NCBI RefSeq assembly: GCF_900114625.1
Contig: NZ_FOZL01000001.1
Coordinates: forward strand, 2,914,001-2,978,000
DNA: 64,000 bases
From: Granulicella pectinivorans
GTDB lineage: Bacteria > Acidobacteriota > Terriglobia > Terriglobales > Acidobacteriaceae
Direction: 5' to 3'
Part shown: piece after piece, positions 35,801 through 43,995 of the stretch
Layout: each line of letters starts with the position of its first letter
Numbering within the stretch: the first letter of the stretch is position 1
Translations under genes and position numbers: made by a program
Notes under the pieces: generated by a model
Databases searched by the model: none
The model's input: only the letters and a program-made list of their open reading frames with translations
Told to the model about the DNA's origin: nothing

Positions 35801-36405
35801 TTGTTCTGCTCGGCGCGCTGACCGTTGGCGTTGAAGTCTCCGCCTTTCTGGCCGCGTGCACCGTTTGCCGGGGCGACGCCTGCGGTGAGTTGTGCGATGA
35901 AGACCCAGTTGCGTCCGTTGAGCGGAGTCTGGTTGATGGTCTGCGACTCGATGACCTGTCCGGTGGAACCTTCCTGGGACTGGAGGAGAGGAGGCGCCGC
36001 GGTGACGGTGACGGTCTGGTTTTCGGTGCCGGGCTTGAGCTGCAGATTCACGGCCACGCGATCCTGGACGTGGAGTTGAATGTTCTCCTGCACGGTAGAG
36101 CTGAAGCCAGTGGCCGAAGCCGTAACGCTGTAGTTGCCGATCTTGATGGGCGAGAAGACGTAGTTGCCGCTATCGTCGCTGCGGGTGTGGACGACGAGGC
36201 CGGTATCGATGCTCTTGAGTGTGACGTCTGCGTTGGGGACGACGGCACCGGTCGCGTCCTGAATGAGGCCGGTGATGGCACCCTGATCGGCCTGGGCAAG
36301 CGCCCTGGATGCTCCGAAGGAAAGGATCATCATGCAGACCAGGGATATGGTCTGCGCTGTGCGTAAAAGCCTCTCGAGTTGTTTGCTGCTGGGTACTAGC
36401 TTCAT
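32821..36405 (-). CDS. Oar-like TonB-dependent receptor with carboxypeptidase-regulatory domain
   Basis: 1194 residues. AGGAAAACACCT precedes the ATG. The signal peptide ends near ASRALAQ, followed by the regulatory-like sandwich (GAITGLIQDATGAVVPNAD), a plug with NQTPLNGRNW and YIMDGVDNN, and a barrel ending FFQFALKYTF. Two barrel loops have Cys pairs (GSCVAGGAC; ITCATT with NPCAFA), likely disulfides. It heads a six-gene operon with two beta-galactosidase-associated functions downstream and is preceded by two LacI-type operator candidates, so a galactose-containing ligand is plausible but unproven. Confidence 0.9.
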   Translation of the reverse strand: MKLVPSSKQLERLLRTAQTISLVCMMILSFGASRALAQADQGAITGLIQDATGAVVPNADVTLKSIDTGLVVHTRSDDSGNYVFSPIKIGNYSVTASATGFSSTVQENIQLHVQDRVAVNLQLKPGTENQTVTVTAAPPLLQSQEGSTGQVIESQTINQTPLNGRNWVFIAQLTAGVAPANGARGQKGGDFNANGQRAEQNNYIMDGVDNNVNVVDFFNGASYVVRPPPDALAEFKVQTGSYSSEFGHSAGAVVNASIKSGTNQIHGSLWEYVRNDAFDVREYFQGTSPIAKYRQNQFGATLGFPIIKDKLFFFGDVEANRIVFGETHSGLTVPTVKQRTGDFSELLSANTALNANVVKLYLPNLAANGTTPIANNRLDQSGVTLDPVALKLLSLFPLPNIGGVGKTFSNFTSQTDTLDNTFQWDVRADYNMSSKDQMFGRFSYNHEPSTHPAPLGPILDGGGFGDTGQLVSLGENFAGSETHIFTPSLTNEFRFGYNYGHYAGLHENANNSTLASSLGLGGVPFAQNNGGLPYFSVSGLSSFGSPQFYATNEYENVYQILDNVTKVVGNHTLKGGVTIQRIRFSTSQPTQPRGTYNYTGVYTGQTGTANTGFGVADFLTNNMNSAAISNVFTSDDVRFNRAFYVQDDWKASQRLTLNYGIRYDYSTPYLERHDNQAAFVPTSGFTASSSTGLYLIPKSKQNVVIPAKFLQLLTEDHITLTYTDNRYLVNPQKTNVAPRVGFAFKATDKAVIHGGYGIFFGGLESTGYYPNFGENFPFEFDSSYSATGSCVAGGACPTNGYTLESGLPQKITAPSQPTLRGGEGNVRTPYSEQFNLTVEYGISNSMVASIGYVGAVARHLQFFPNPNGQTALTPSGFSGYTDANGDKTNPFQPFPHFNGFSYTAYDAASNYNSLQAKLEKRMTHGFSFLTTYTYGKSMDNANTPLGSSNDQGTRSVNILGLGADYGPSGFDVKQRFTINGNYQLPFGKGQKYLSQGGILDYLVGGWSDSFVFRAQTGQPLTIGTNGITNPGGAAYNAILVGDPFAPGGTPNSSNPGITCATTTRTPTNWYNPCAFANPKADNIGYSTARYPDGSFIPNSVSGQAAYAYVGSNRGQTRGPGYERIDTSLFKSFHTFREQALQFRADVFNLLNTPAYGDPSTRNISSTGGNITNARTFQSNTPDSRFFQFALKYTF

Positions 36406-36434
36406 AGGTGTTTTCCTATTCTGTTGTGAGTCGC

Positions 36435-36448
36435 TGACAACGTTTACT
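36435..36448. promoter_or_regulatory. Second LacI-type operator candidate
   Basis: TGACAACGTTTACT keeps the central AACGTT and the outer TG but differs from the LacI-family consensus TGnAAnCGnTTnCA at two positions. It lies 30 bases before the receptor start, 86 bases from the perfect site, a geometry that permits looping. Confidence 0.45.
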
Positions 36449-36520
36449 CAACTGATCTCCGCATCGGCGAGGGCGGATGTCTCCCTTTGCCTTGAATTCA
36501 GAACGCGCATGCGGTATCAA

Positions 36521-36534
36521 TGTAAGCGCTTGCA
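36521..36534. promoter_or_regulatory. Perfect LacI/GalR-type operator
   Basis: TGTAAGCGCTTGCA matches the LacI-family consensus TGnAAnCGnTTnCA at every defined position. It lies 116 bases upstream of the TonB receptor ATG and 325 upstream of the divergent LacI gene, the obvious candidate regulator. Confidence 0.75.
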
Positions 36535-36858
36535 AAGTTAGGCAACGAACGTATGTCTGTCAAGATTTTTTATGCATTCTTTCCATCTTTTGATGGAGAG
36601 GCTTGTCAACCGTTTGGCGAGGGGACGGTATCTGGCGGTCAGAGGGGCGGAAATGGCCTAAAACGAAGCAAATCTGTTACTTCTCCACCGACCGCGGCGC
36701 TCCGGTCTGACCACTTTTTTCTCAAATTTCCGGTCTTAGCCTAAGCTGTTGGAAGAGACGGCAACGCCTGCGACCGGTGATTTACGCGACGGGCATGGTA
36801 CCCGTACGAAGCGCCATAGCGTGGTTTTTGAAGCGCGGATTTTTCTCCCTGAGGTTGT

Positions 36859-37863
36859 ATGAATCTTGAGTCGGTTGCGCGCAGAGCGAAGGTTTCGACG
36901 GCCACGGTATCCAGAACAATCAATGGTTCGGACAAGGTAAGTCCGGCTACGGCTGCCCGGGTGAGGAAGGCGATCGAGGCGCTGAATTTTTATCCGAACA
37001 CGAATGCCCGAGCGTTGGGTACGGGCCGAAGCCACATGTTTGGACTGATCATCTCGGATATTACGAATCCCTTCTTTCCGGAGCTGGTGAAGGCGTTTGA
37101 GGACATCGCGGTCGAGCATGGCCAAGAGGTTCTGGTGACGAATACGAACTACGACCCGGTGAGGATGGAGCATTGCGTTCGCAGGATGTTGCAGCGCAAG
37201 GTGGACGGCGTGGCGATCATGACTTCGGAGATGGACGAGGCGTTCCTGACCTCCTTCAGCAAGAGGGGGATTCCGATGGTCTTTCTGGACAACGGGCGTC
37301 CTTTGAAGAATGTGAGCAACATCGTGGTCGACTATAAAGCCGGTATCGACTGCGCGGTGCAGCACCTGACGGATCTTGGGCATCGCCATATTGCTTTCAT
37401 CGGCGGGCCGAGCAGGCTGGCGCCCGCGAAGGCGCGTACCGATGCGTTTCTGAGCAGCATGGCAGAGCACAAGATCGCCGTGAACCCGGCGTGGATGAGG
37501 GAGGGAGACTACCGGGTGGGCGGTGGGCATGACGCGATGTTGAGTATTCTGGCTGCGAAGCGCCGACCGACGGCGGTGATTGCGTCGAACGATTTGACGG
37601 CGATTGGAGCGATCGGAGCGATTCACGAGAGGGGTCTTCATGTTCCGGGAGACCTTTCCATCATCGGCTTCGACGATATACAGCTCAGCGCCTTCACGCA
37701 GCCTCCGTTGACGACGCTGCGGCTTCCGAGAGATGTGGTGGCGACGATGGCGTTCCATGCGCTGTTTCAGAGTTACGAGAAGACGAAGAAGGCATCCCCG
37801 TCTGAAAATGTAATCCATCCCTTTCTTGTGGTCCGGGGATCGACGGGACCGGTGGCGCGGTAG
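36859..37863 (+). CDS. LacI-family transcriptional regulator
   Basis: 334 residues with GAGG shortly before the ATG. The N-terminal helix-turn-helix and hinge (LESVARRAKVSTATVSRTIN, NTNARALGTG) are typical of LacI regulators, followed by a periplasmic-binding-protein-like sensor domain (HMFGLIISDITNPFF, ASNDLTAIGAIGA, GDLSIIGFDDIQLSAFTQPPLTTL). It is divergent from the six-gene operon, whose upstream region has a perfect LacI-type site. The inducer would be a sugar, possibly galactose-derived given the operon content. The CRTAC1 operon begins 99 bases downstream on the same strand. Confidence 0.94.
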   Translation: MNLESVARRAKVSTATVSRTINGSDKVSPATAARVRKAIEALNFYPNTNARALGTGRSHMFGLIISDITNPFFPELVKAFEDIAVEHGQEVLVTNTNYDPVRMEHCVRRMLQRKVDGVAIMTSEMDEAFLTSFSKRGIPMVFLDNGRPLKNVSNIVVDYKAGIDCAVQHLTDLGHRHIAFIGGPSRLAPAKARTDAFLSSMAEHKIAVNPAWMREGDYRVGGGHDAMLSILAAKRRPTAVIASNDLTAIGAIGAIHERGLHVPGDLSIIGFDDIQLSAFTQPPLTTLRLPRDVVATMAFHALFQSYEKTKKASPSENVIHPFLVVRGSTGPVAR

Positions 37864-37962
37864 TTCCGGATGATGTGTCTTGCCAGCAATTCAGCGATGC
37901 GCGTACATTAGCTGGACTATCAGTCTTCTCAGATCGTGCCGGTTTTGCCTGGATGGGAAGCC

Positions 37963-39735
37963 ATGCGACGTGTATGCCGTGCAAGTGTGGTGCTCAATCT
38001 TATGAAGTGCGTTGTCTCTCCCCGATTGCTGCTTGCGCTGCTGCTGACGGTTTCTGCCGATGCCATCGCCCAGACCCCTGCGAAGACTTCTTCTCCCGGC
38101 ACGTTCGTGGAGGTGACGGCTGCCAGTGGCGTCTCTTTTCAACACGTCGCCTCGCACACGGCCAAGAAGTATCTTTTGGAGACGATGGGATCGGGCGTGG
38201 CGATGTTCGACTATGACAACGATGGAAGGCTTGATCTCTTCTTTGCGAACGGTGCTCCGCTGAGTAGTCCGACGCCCAAGGGCACGATTCCTCAGAAGAG
38301 CGGTCCGCGTGACTGGAATCGTCTCTATCACCAGAAAGCGGATGGGACCTTTGAAGATGTGACGGAGAAGGCGGGCTTGCAGGGGATGGGCTATGCCCTG
38401 GGAGTGGCGGTCGGGGACTACGACAACGACGGCTTCGAGGATCTGCTCGTGACGGGGTATGGCGGGAGCCATCTGTACCACAACAACGGGAATGGCACCT
38501 TCACCGATGTCACCGCGCCGGCTGGCGTTGCGGGAGGAGGCTTTTCGACAAGCGCCGCTTGGATCGACCTGGATCACGACGGACGGCTGGATCTTGTTGT
38601 GCTGCGGTACGTGCAGTGGGACTTCGACGATATCTGGTGCGGGGAGCATCGTGACGGATACCGCGCTTACTGTCATCCCGATATCTTTCCGGCGATCGCG
38701 CCCCTGGTGTATCACAACGATGGCGTGAGGAATGGTGTGACCCACTTTACCGAGATCGGGGCGGCTTCCGGGATCTCCGTTCCAGCCAAGGGGCTGGGCA
38801 TCGCCATTGCGGACTATGATCGCGATGGTTACCCGGACATAGTGATTGCGAACGACTCGATGCTCGAGCATCTCTATCGCAACAAGGGCAACGGGACCTT
38901 CGAAGAGGTTGGCATGACTGCCGAGATTGCGGTGGATGGCGATGGCCGCACCTATGCGGGGATGGGTGTGGACTTCGCCGACTATAACAACGACGGCTTA
39001 CCGGACCTGGTGATTACGAATCTTGCGAGCCAGAAGTATGCCATGTATGCGAACAACGGAGATGGAAGCTTCAGCTATGCGAGCTACAGCACGGGACTCG
39101 CGGGGATGACGCAACTGCATTCGGGATGGGGCATCCGCTTCATGGACTACGACAACGATGGACTGAAAGACCTGCTGGTCGCGCAGGGGCATGACCTGGA
39201 TACGGTTGAGTTGAACTTCTCGGCGATACACTATCGCGAGCCGATGATGCTTGCGCGGAACACGGGACATGGCTTTGTGGATGTCTCCGAGCATTCGGGA
39301 GAGGTCTTCAAACAGGCGTGGGTTGGGCGGGGGATGGCGCTTGGCGATCTTTATAACGATGGCCATGTCGACGCGGTGGTTTCCACCAACGATGGGCCCG
39401 CCCATATCCTTCGGAACGAGACCGTCCATGGAAACCATTGGCTTGGATTGAATCTGGTTGGCCATCGCAGCAACCGCGATGCGATTGGTGCCGAGGTCAA
39501 GCTTGTGACCACGCGAGGCCCGCAGTGGGAGACGGTTTCGACGGCGAGCAGCTATCTGTCGGCGAGCGATAAGCGCCTCCACTTCGGGCTGGGCGCGGAT
39601 ACGACGGCGAGTCTCGAGATACTTTGGCCTTCGGGCATTCGGCAGACCCTCAAGGATGTTGCCGCGGATCAGATTTTGAAGGTCGATGAGCCGAGCGAAG
39701 CACCAGCTCCATCGACGACAAGGAAAGCGAATTGA
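37963..39735 (+). CDS. CRTAC1-type FG-GAP/ASPIC-UnbV exported protein (first copy)
   Basis: About 590 residues from ATG 37963 with GGGA a few bases upstream; ATG 38002 gives a tidier signal peptide (SPRLLLALLLTVSADAIAQ) and is the alternative. Six or more FG-GAP/VCBS blades follow, each with a calcium loop such as DYDNDGRLD, DYDNDGFED, DLDHDGRLD, DYDRDGYPD and DYNNDGLPD. The C-terminus is an ASPIC/UnbV domain (NHWLGLNLVGHRSNRDAIGAEV, RLHFGLGADTTASLEILWPSG). The fold is an exported beta-propeller for binding; no enzymatic activity is established. It overlaps the second copy by 4 bases. Confidence 0.88.
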   Translation: MRRVCRASVVLNLMKCVVSPRLLLALLLTVSADAIAQTPAKTSSPGTFVEVTAASGVSFQHVASHTAKKYLLETMGSGVAMFDYDNDGRLDLFFANGAPLSSPTPKGTIPQKSGPRDWNRLYHQKADGTFEDVTEKAGLQGMGYALGVAVGDYDNDGFEDLLVTGYGGSHLYHNNGNGTFTDVTAPAGVAGGGFSTSAAWIDLDHDGRLDLVVLRYVQWDFDDIWCGEHRDGYRAYCHPDIFPAIAPLVYHNDGVRNGVTHFTEIGAASGISVPAKGLGIAIADYDRDGYPDIVIANDSMLEHLYRNKGNGTFEEVGMTAEIAVDGDGRTYAGMGVDFADYNNDGLPDLVITNLASQKYAMYANNGDGSFSYASYSTGLAGMTQLHSGWGIRFMDYDNDGLKDLLVAQGHDLDTVELNFSAIHYREPMMLARNTGHGFVDVSEHSGEVFKQAWVGRGMALGDLYNDGHVDAVVSTNDGPAHILRNETVHGNHWLGLNLVGHRSNRDAIGAEVKLVTTRGPQWETVSTASSYLSASDKRLHFGLGADTTASLEILWPSGIRQTLKDVAADQILKVDEPSEAPAPSTTRKAN

Positions 39736-41603
39736 CTATGTACCGTTGCCTCATCTGTCTCTGTCTCTGCCTGCTTCCGGGCGGCCCTGTTCTGGCGCAG
39801 TCGAGTGCCGACGCCGCTGCGCAGAAGCCGAACGAAGGCGCGCAGCAACCCAGCCCCATGGGCGGAAGCAGCGCGGGTGCGCCGCGCGCGGCTATTCTCG
39901 ACGAGCAACACAGGCCGATCACCGCCGGCGGTTTTGTGAAGAGCGGCACCGTGGTGTTTGAAGATATCAGCGACAAGTCCGGACTGAGCAAATGGCGCCA
40001 TACGATGGGAGACCCGGCCAAGCCAGACATCATCGATACGGTTGGTTCCGGTGTGGGGCTGCTGGACTACGACAACGATGGCTGGCTGGATATCTATCTC
40101 GTCAATGGTTCGACGGTCGCTGCAGAGTCCGGCAAGGCCACGGCGCCGCATGCCGCACTCTTTCACAACAACCATGACGGCACCTTTACCGATGTGGCGG
40201 CGAAGGCGGGTGTGACCAACGATCGCTGGGGCTTCGGTGTGGCCGTTGCGGACTATGACAACGACGGCTGGCCGGATCTGTATGTCTCGAACTTCGGCAA
40301 GAACCGTCTGTTTCACAATAATCACGATGGCACCTTTACCGATGTTGCCGAGAAGGCCGGTGTCACGCTTGGCAATTGGTCGACCGGCGCCACCTGGGGC
40401 GACTACGATGGCGACGGGAAGCTGGACCTGTTCGTGCCGGGATATGTGCATTACGATCTTGCGCAACCACCTTCGAAGAAGACGTCCGGTGGAGCTTCGA
40501 ACTTCTGCCAGTTCCGTGGAGTTGCCGTGATGTGCGGGCCGCGGGGTCTTGCCGGAGAGTCGGACCACCTTTTCCATAACAATGGCAATGGCACCTTTAC
40601 GGATGTCAGCGTGAAGGCGGGGGTGGCCGATACGATGACGTACTATGGCCTCGCGTCGCTCTTCATCGATGTGAACAACGATGGCAAGGCGGACCTTCTG
40701 GTGGCGGACGATTCCACCCCGAACTATCTCTACCTGAACAAGGGCGACGGCACGTTCGAGGATGCGAGCTTCGCCTCAGGGTATGCGCTGAATGAGAGCG
40801 GTCGCGAGACGGCATCGATGGGGATTGCGGCGGGCGACATGATGCATAACGGCCTTGTCGACCTGTTCAATACGACGTTCTCCGACGATTACAAACCGCT
40901 GTATCGCAACGATGGCGGAGGCAACTTCACCGATGTGAGCTACCAGTTCCGTATTGCGGAGCCGACGATCCCGTTCCTTGGATGGGGTGCGAGTTTCTTC
41001 GACTATGACAACGACGGCTGGCTGGATCTGATGTTCGTGAACGGGCATGTGTATCCGGAGGTCGATCGTCAAGACTGGGGCACGAGCTGGAAGCAGCGTG
41101 CCGTTCTCTTTCACAATCATGGGGGTAAGCTTGAACTCGTTCCTGCAGTGGAAGGAACAGCGCTTGCGAAGGTCGCGGTCGCGCGTGGGCTTGCGTATGG
41201 GGATCTCTTCAATGATGGCAAGATCGACACGGTGATCAACAATCTCGATGGGACGCCATCGCTGTTTCGCAATGTGTCCGTGGGGGCCAATCACTGGCTT
41301 GGCCTGAAGCTGATCGGCGGGCCGAAGAGCCCGCGCGATGCTGTGGGTGCGACGGTGTATGTGAAGGCGAATGGCTTTCGTCAGCGGTCGGATGTGATCA
41401 GTGGAGGAAGCTTCGCGTCGTCGCCGGACCAGCGTCTTCACTTTGGGCTGGGAGGTGCGACGGCGGTGGACGAGATTGAGGTGCGCTGGCCGAGTGGGCT
41501 TGTGGAGCATGTCACGGTTCCGGGGATCGACCGCATCGTCACGATTACGGAAGGGAAGGGCACGGCGGTTGTTTCGAACGCTGTCAAGCAGGGCTCGAAC
41601 TAG
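39732..41603 (+). CDS. CRTAC1-type FG-GAP/ASPIC-UnbV exported protein (second copy)
   Basis: 623 residues. I chose a TTG at 39732 that overlaps the previous stop (TTGA) with AGGA 7 bases upstream; ATG 39738 is two codons later. A signal peptide (LICLCLCLLPGGPVLAQ) is followed by propeller blades with DYDNDGWLD, DYDNDGWPD, DYDGDGKLD, DVNNDGKAD and a C-terminal ASPIC/UnbV domain (HWLGLKLIGGPKSPRDAVGATV). It is clearly a paralogue of the preceding protein, but the loops differ enough that the duplication is old. It is followed 2 bases later by a multihaem cytochrome gene. Confidence 0.88.
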   Translation: MTMYRCLICLCLCLLPGGPVLAQSSADAAAQKPNEGAQQPSPMGGSSAGAPRAAILDEQHRPITAGGFVKSGTVVFEDISDKSGLSKWRHTMGDPAKPDIIDTVGSGVGLLDYDNDGWLDIYLVNGSTVAAESGKATAPHAALFHNNHDGTFTDVAAKAGVTNDRWGFGVAVADYDNDGWPDLYVSNFGKNRLFHNNHDGTFTDVAEKAGVTLGNWSTGATWGDYDGDGKLDLFVPGYVHYDLAQPPSKKTSGGASNFCQFRGVAVMCGPRGLAGESDHLFHNNGNGTFTDVSVKAGVADTMTYYGLASLFIDVNNDGKADLLVADDSTPNYLYLNKGDGTFEDASFASGYALNESGRETASMGIAAGDMMHNGLVDLFNTTFSDDYKPLYRNDGGGNFTDVSYQFRIAEPTIPFLGWGASFFDYDNDGWLDLMFVNGHVYPEVDRQDWGTSWKQRAVLFHNHGGKLELVPAVEGTALAKVAVARGLAYGDLFNDGKIDTVINNLDGTPSLFRNVSVGANHWLGLKLIGGPKSPRDAVGATVYVKANGFRQRSDVISGGSFASSPDQRLHFGLGGATAVDEIEVRWPSGLVEHVTVPGIDRIVTITEGKGTAVVSNAVKQGSN

Positions 41604-41605
41604 AG

Positions 41606-43855
41606 ATGACGAGGAACCTCCCATTTCGTCAGCATGATCCACGCACACTTCGCATCGTTGCGATGCTGCTGATCCTCGTTGCGGCCGGGGTGCTCGCGAT
41701 GCGGATGCTGCATGTGCCCGCGGCCCATGCCAGTGAGGACGGGGTTGCGGCCCGCAAGGCCTATCACCGTCGTATCGCCTCGAAGTACTTTGCTCATTTC
41801 GATGATGCTGCACCCTTTCTGCCTTCGAACGCGACCACGGATACCGGAGAGTTCATCGATCCGAAGTCTGTTCCGACGGCGGCTTACTGCGGACATTGCC
41901 ACCAGGAATCGCACAAGCAATGGCGGCAGTCGGCGCATGCCAATGCCTTCCGGACGCCGTGGTATCAGAAGAACGTGAAGCTGCTGATGGACACGAAGGG
42001 CGTGGAGTATGCGCGGCATTGCGAGGGCTGTCACAACCCCGTGGCACTGACGTCCGGATCGATGACGCCAGGGACTGAGCAGAAACGTGCTGGCGATGAA
42101 GACGGCGTGACCTGTGCGGTGTGCCACTCCATCCGGCAAGGGGATACACGCGGCACGGGCAGCTACGTGCTTTCGCAGCCGGCGGTGTTGATGGATGAGG
42201 AGGGCAAACCTATCTATGGGAAGGTGACGGACGCTGAGATTCTTGCGCATCTGGACCGTCACTCCGCTGCCGTGATGCAGCCGTTCATGAAGAGCCCGGA
42301 GTTCTGTGCTTCGTGCCACAAAGCTGCGCTGCCTAAGACGTTGAACGACTACAAGTGGCAACGTGCGTTGTTCGTCTATGACGAGTGGCAGATGTCCTCG
42401 TTCGCGAAACGTTCTCCTTTGCCGTTCTACGTCAAGGACTCCGTGTCGACGTGCCAGACGTGCCATATGAGCCGTGAGTCGTTGAGTGCTGCGGGGCCGG
42501 ATGCACGGGATCCTGGAGCGAAACATGGCGAGTTGGCCTCGCATCGCTGGATTGGTGCAAACACGCTGATCCCCAGCTTCTACAAGTATGATGTGCAGTT
42601 GGCGAAGACCAAGGCGTTTCTTGCCGCGGGTGTCTTCAATGTCGACCTGTTCAGTCTTGAGGTCAAGGGGAAGCCGACTGCGGCTCCACTGGGCGATGTG
42701 CCTGTGTCGGTTGCTCCGGGAGATCTGTTGACCGCTACGGTCGTCATCCAGAACAAGGGGGCCGCGCACTCGCATGTACCGGAACAGCGCGACATGTATG
42801 AGTCGTGGGTGGAGTTCAAGGTGATGGACGCGGCCGGCATGGTGCTGACGCATAGCGGCTATCTGAAGCCCGATGGTGAACTGGACGAGCGTGCCCATAG
42901 TTTCACCAATCGCCTGATCAATGCGCAGGGAACACTCAATGACAAACATCAGGTCTGGACCAACCGGATCGTCGCGTATAACAACACAATTCAATCCGGG
43001 CGATCGCAGAGTGTACGCTACCAGTTTCGTGTTCCCGAGACGGCGAAGAGCCCGCTGAGCATGACGGCGGAGGTGAAGTATCACCGCTTCAACCAGCATT
43101 TTATCGACTGGGCCATGAGCACGAAGGATGGGGTGCATGTCGACGAGCCCATGGTGACCATGGCGGCACGAACGCGCACGATCGCGATCGGCACTACACC
43201 TCCCGATGCCAAGCCTGCGGCGGATGTGAAGCCGATCGACAACCCTGCGTGGATGCGTTGGAACAACTACGGCATTGCACTGCTCGACGCGCAGCAGTAT
43301 GCGGAGTCCGCAGCTGCCTTCGCGAAGGTTGCGGCGATACGCCCCGATTACGCGGATGCGTTCACGAATATCGCTCTTGCGGATTTTCAGTGGCAGCACT
43401 ACGACGACTCACGCGCGGCGCTGAAGCAGGCGCTTAGGCTCAGCCCAGGCAATGCTCGGGCCTTGTATTACCTCTCGCTCATCGAGCGCAACGAGGGCAA
43501 CCTGGATGCTGCCGTCGACGACCTGAAGAAGGTGGTCGAGAAGTTTCCGGACTCACGGGATGCGCATCGTGAGCTTGGGTTCTCGTACTATCAGCAACAT
43601 CACTACGACCTTGCTAAGGATGAGTATGAGCGTCTTCAGGCCATCGACCCGGATGACCTTGCCGCGCATTACAACCTCTCGTTGATCTATCGTCGTCTGG
43701 GCATGAAGGAGAAGGCGGCCATCGAAGCGGCGCGGTTCAACGATCAGAAAGACGATCCGGCGGCCAGTGCGTTTGCTTTCGACTACTTGCGGAGCCATTC
43801 GGAGTTGTCGCAGGAGAGCACCCCCTGGCATACGCACTCCGACAGCGCGCCCTGA
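41606..43855 (+). CDS. Pentaheme cytochrome c with C-terminal TPR domain
   Basis: 749 residues. The N-terminus has a signal or anchor (IVAMLLILVAAGVLAM). Five CxxCH haem sites are visible: CGHCH, CEGCH, CAVCH, CASCH and CQTCH, all within about residues 90-300, a cytochrome c554-like arrangement. A beta-rich middle domain follows, and at least four TPR units (ALLDAQQYAESAAAFAKVA, ALYYLSLIERNEGNLDAAV and similar) form the C-terminus. The protein should be periplasmic and carry electrons. It starts 2 bases after the second CRTAC1 gene, so the three proteins are coexpressed. The partner and redox role are unknown. Confidence 0.88.
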   Translation: MTRNLPFRQHDPRTLRIVAMLLILVAAGVLAMRMLHVPAAHASEDGVAARKAYHRRIASKYFAHFDDAAPFLPSNATTDTGEFIDPKSVPTAAYCGHCHQESHKQWRQSAHANAFRTPWYQKNVKLLMDTKGVEYARHCEGCHNPVALTSGSMTPGTEQKRAGDEDGVTCAVCHSIRQGDTRGTGSYVLSQPAVLMDEEGKPIYGKVTDAEILAHLDRHSAAVMQPFMKSPEFCASCHKAALPKTLNDYKWQRALFVYDEWQMSSFAKRSPLPFYVKDSVSTCQTCHMSRESLSAAGPDARDPGAKHGELASHRWIGANTLIPSFYKYDVQLAKTKAFLAAGVFNVDLFSLEVKGKPTAAPLGDVPVSVAPGDLLTATVVIQNKGAAHSHVPEQRDMYESWVEFKVMDAAGMVLTHSGYLKPDGELDERAHSFTNRLINAQGTLNDKHQVWTNRIVAYNNTIQSGRSQSVRYQFRVPETAKSPLSMTAEVKYHRFNQHFIDWAMSTKDGVHVDEPMVTMAARTRTIAIGTTPPDAKPAADVKPIDNPAWMRWNNYGIALLDAQQYAESAAAFAKVAAIRPDYADAFTNIALADFQWQHYDDSRAALKQALRLSPGNARALYYLSLIERNEGNLDAAVDDLKKVVEKFPDSRDAHRELGFSYYQQHHYDLAKDEYERLQAIDPDDLAAHYNLSLIYRRLGMKEKAAIEAARFNDQKDDPAASAFAFDYLRSHSELSQESTPWHTHSDSAP

Positions 43856-43903
43856 GGTTGTCTTTCGATCAGCGCATAATTCGGCGGTACTCGTTACACT
43901 TGT

Positions 43904-43927
43904 CGAAGAGCCCTTTCAAGGGCTTCG
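43904..43927 (+). terminator. Hairpin after the cytochrome operon
   Basis: AGCCCT-TTCA-AGGGCT with flanking CGA/TCG pairing lies 49 bases after the stop codon. No T-run. Confidence 0.35.
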
Positions 43928-43995
43928 GAGCTGGAGTGCCCATAGTGGTGTTGTCTCTGTGCGGTGCCGGATCGAATCGCAATCGGTGAGGGTGC

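Larger units (their letters stand above)
36406..36858. promoter_or_regulatory. 453-base divergent regulatory region
   Basis: The gap separates the TonB receptor operon (minus) from the LacI gene (plus). It holds two LacI-type operator candidates close to the receptor gene and AT-rich stretches at 36565-36600 and 36712-36735 that could carry promoters. No open frame with coding character is present. Confidence 0.6.

Noticed and set aside
34147..36366. 739-residue open frame antisense to the second TonB receptor
   Set aside because: Val/Glu-rich shadow of a real gene's codon bias; no domain, no ribosome-binding site. Similar antisense frames at 4464-6149, 22812-24695, 27232-29049 and 29139-30125 were rejected for the same reason.
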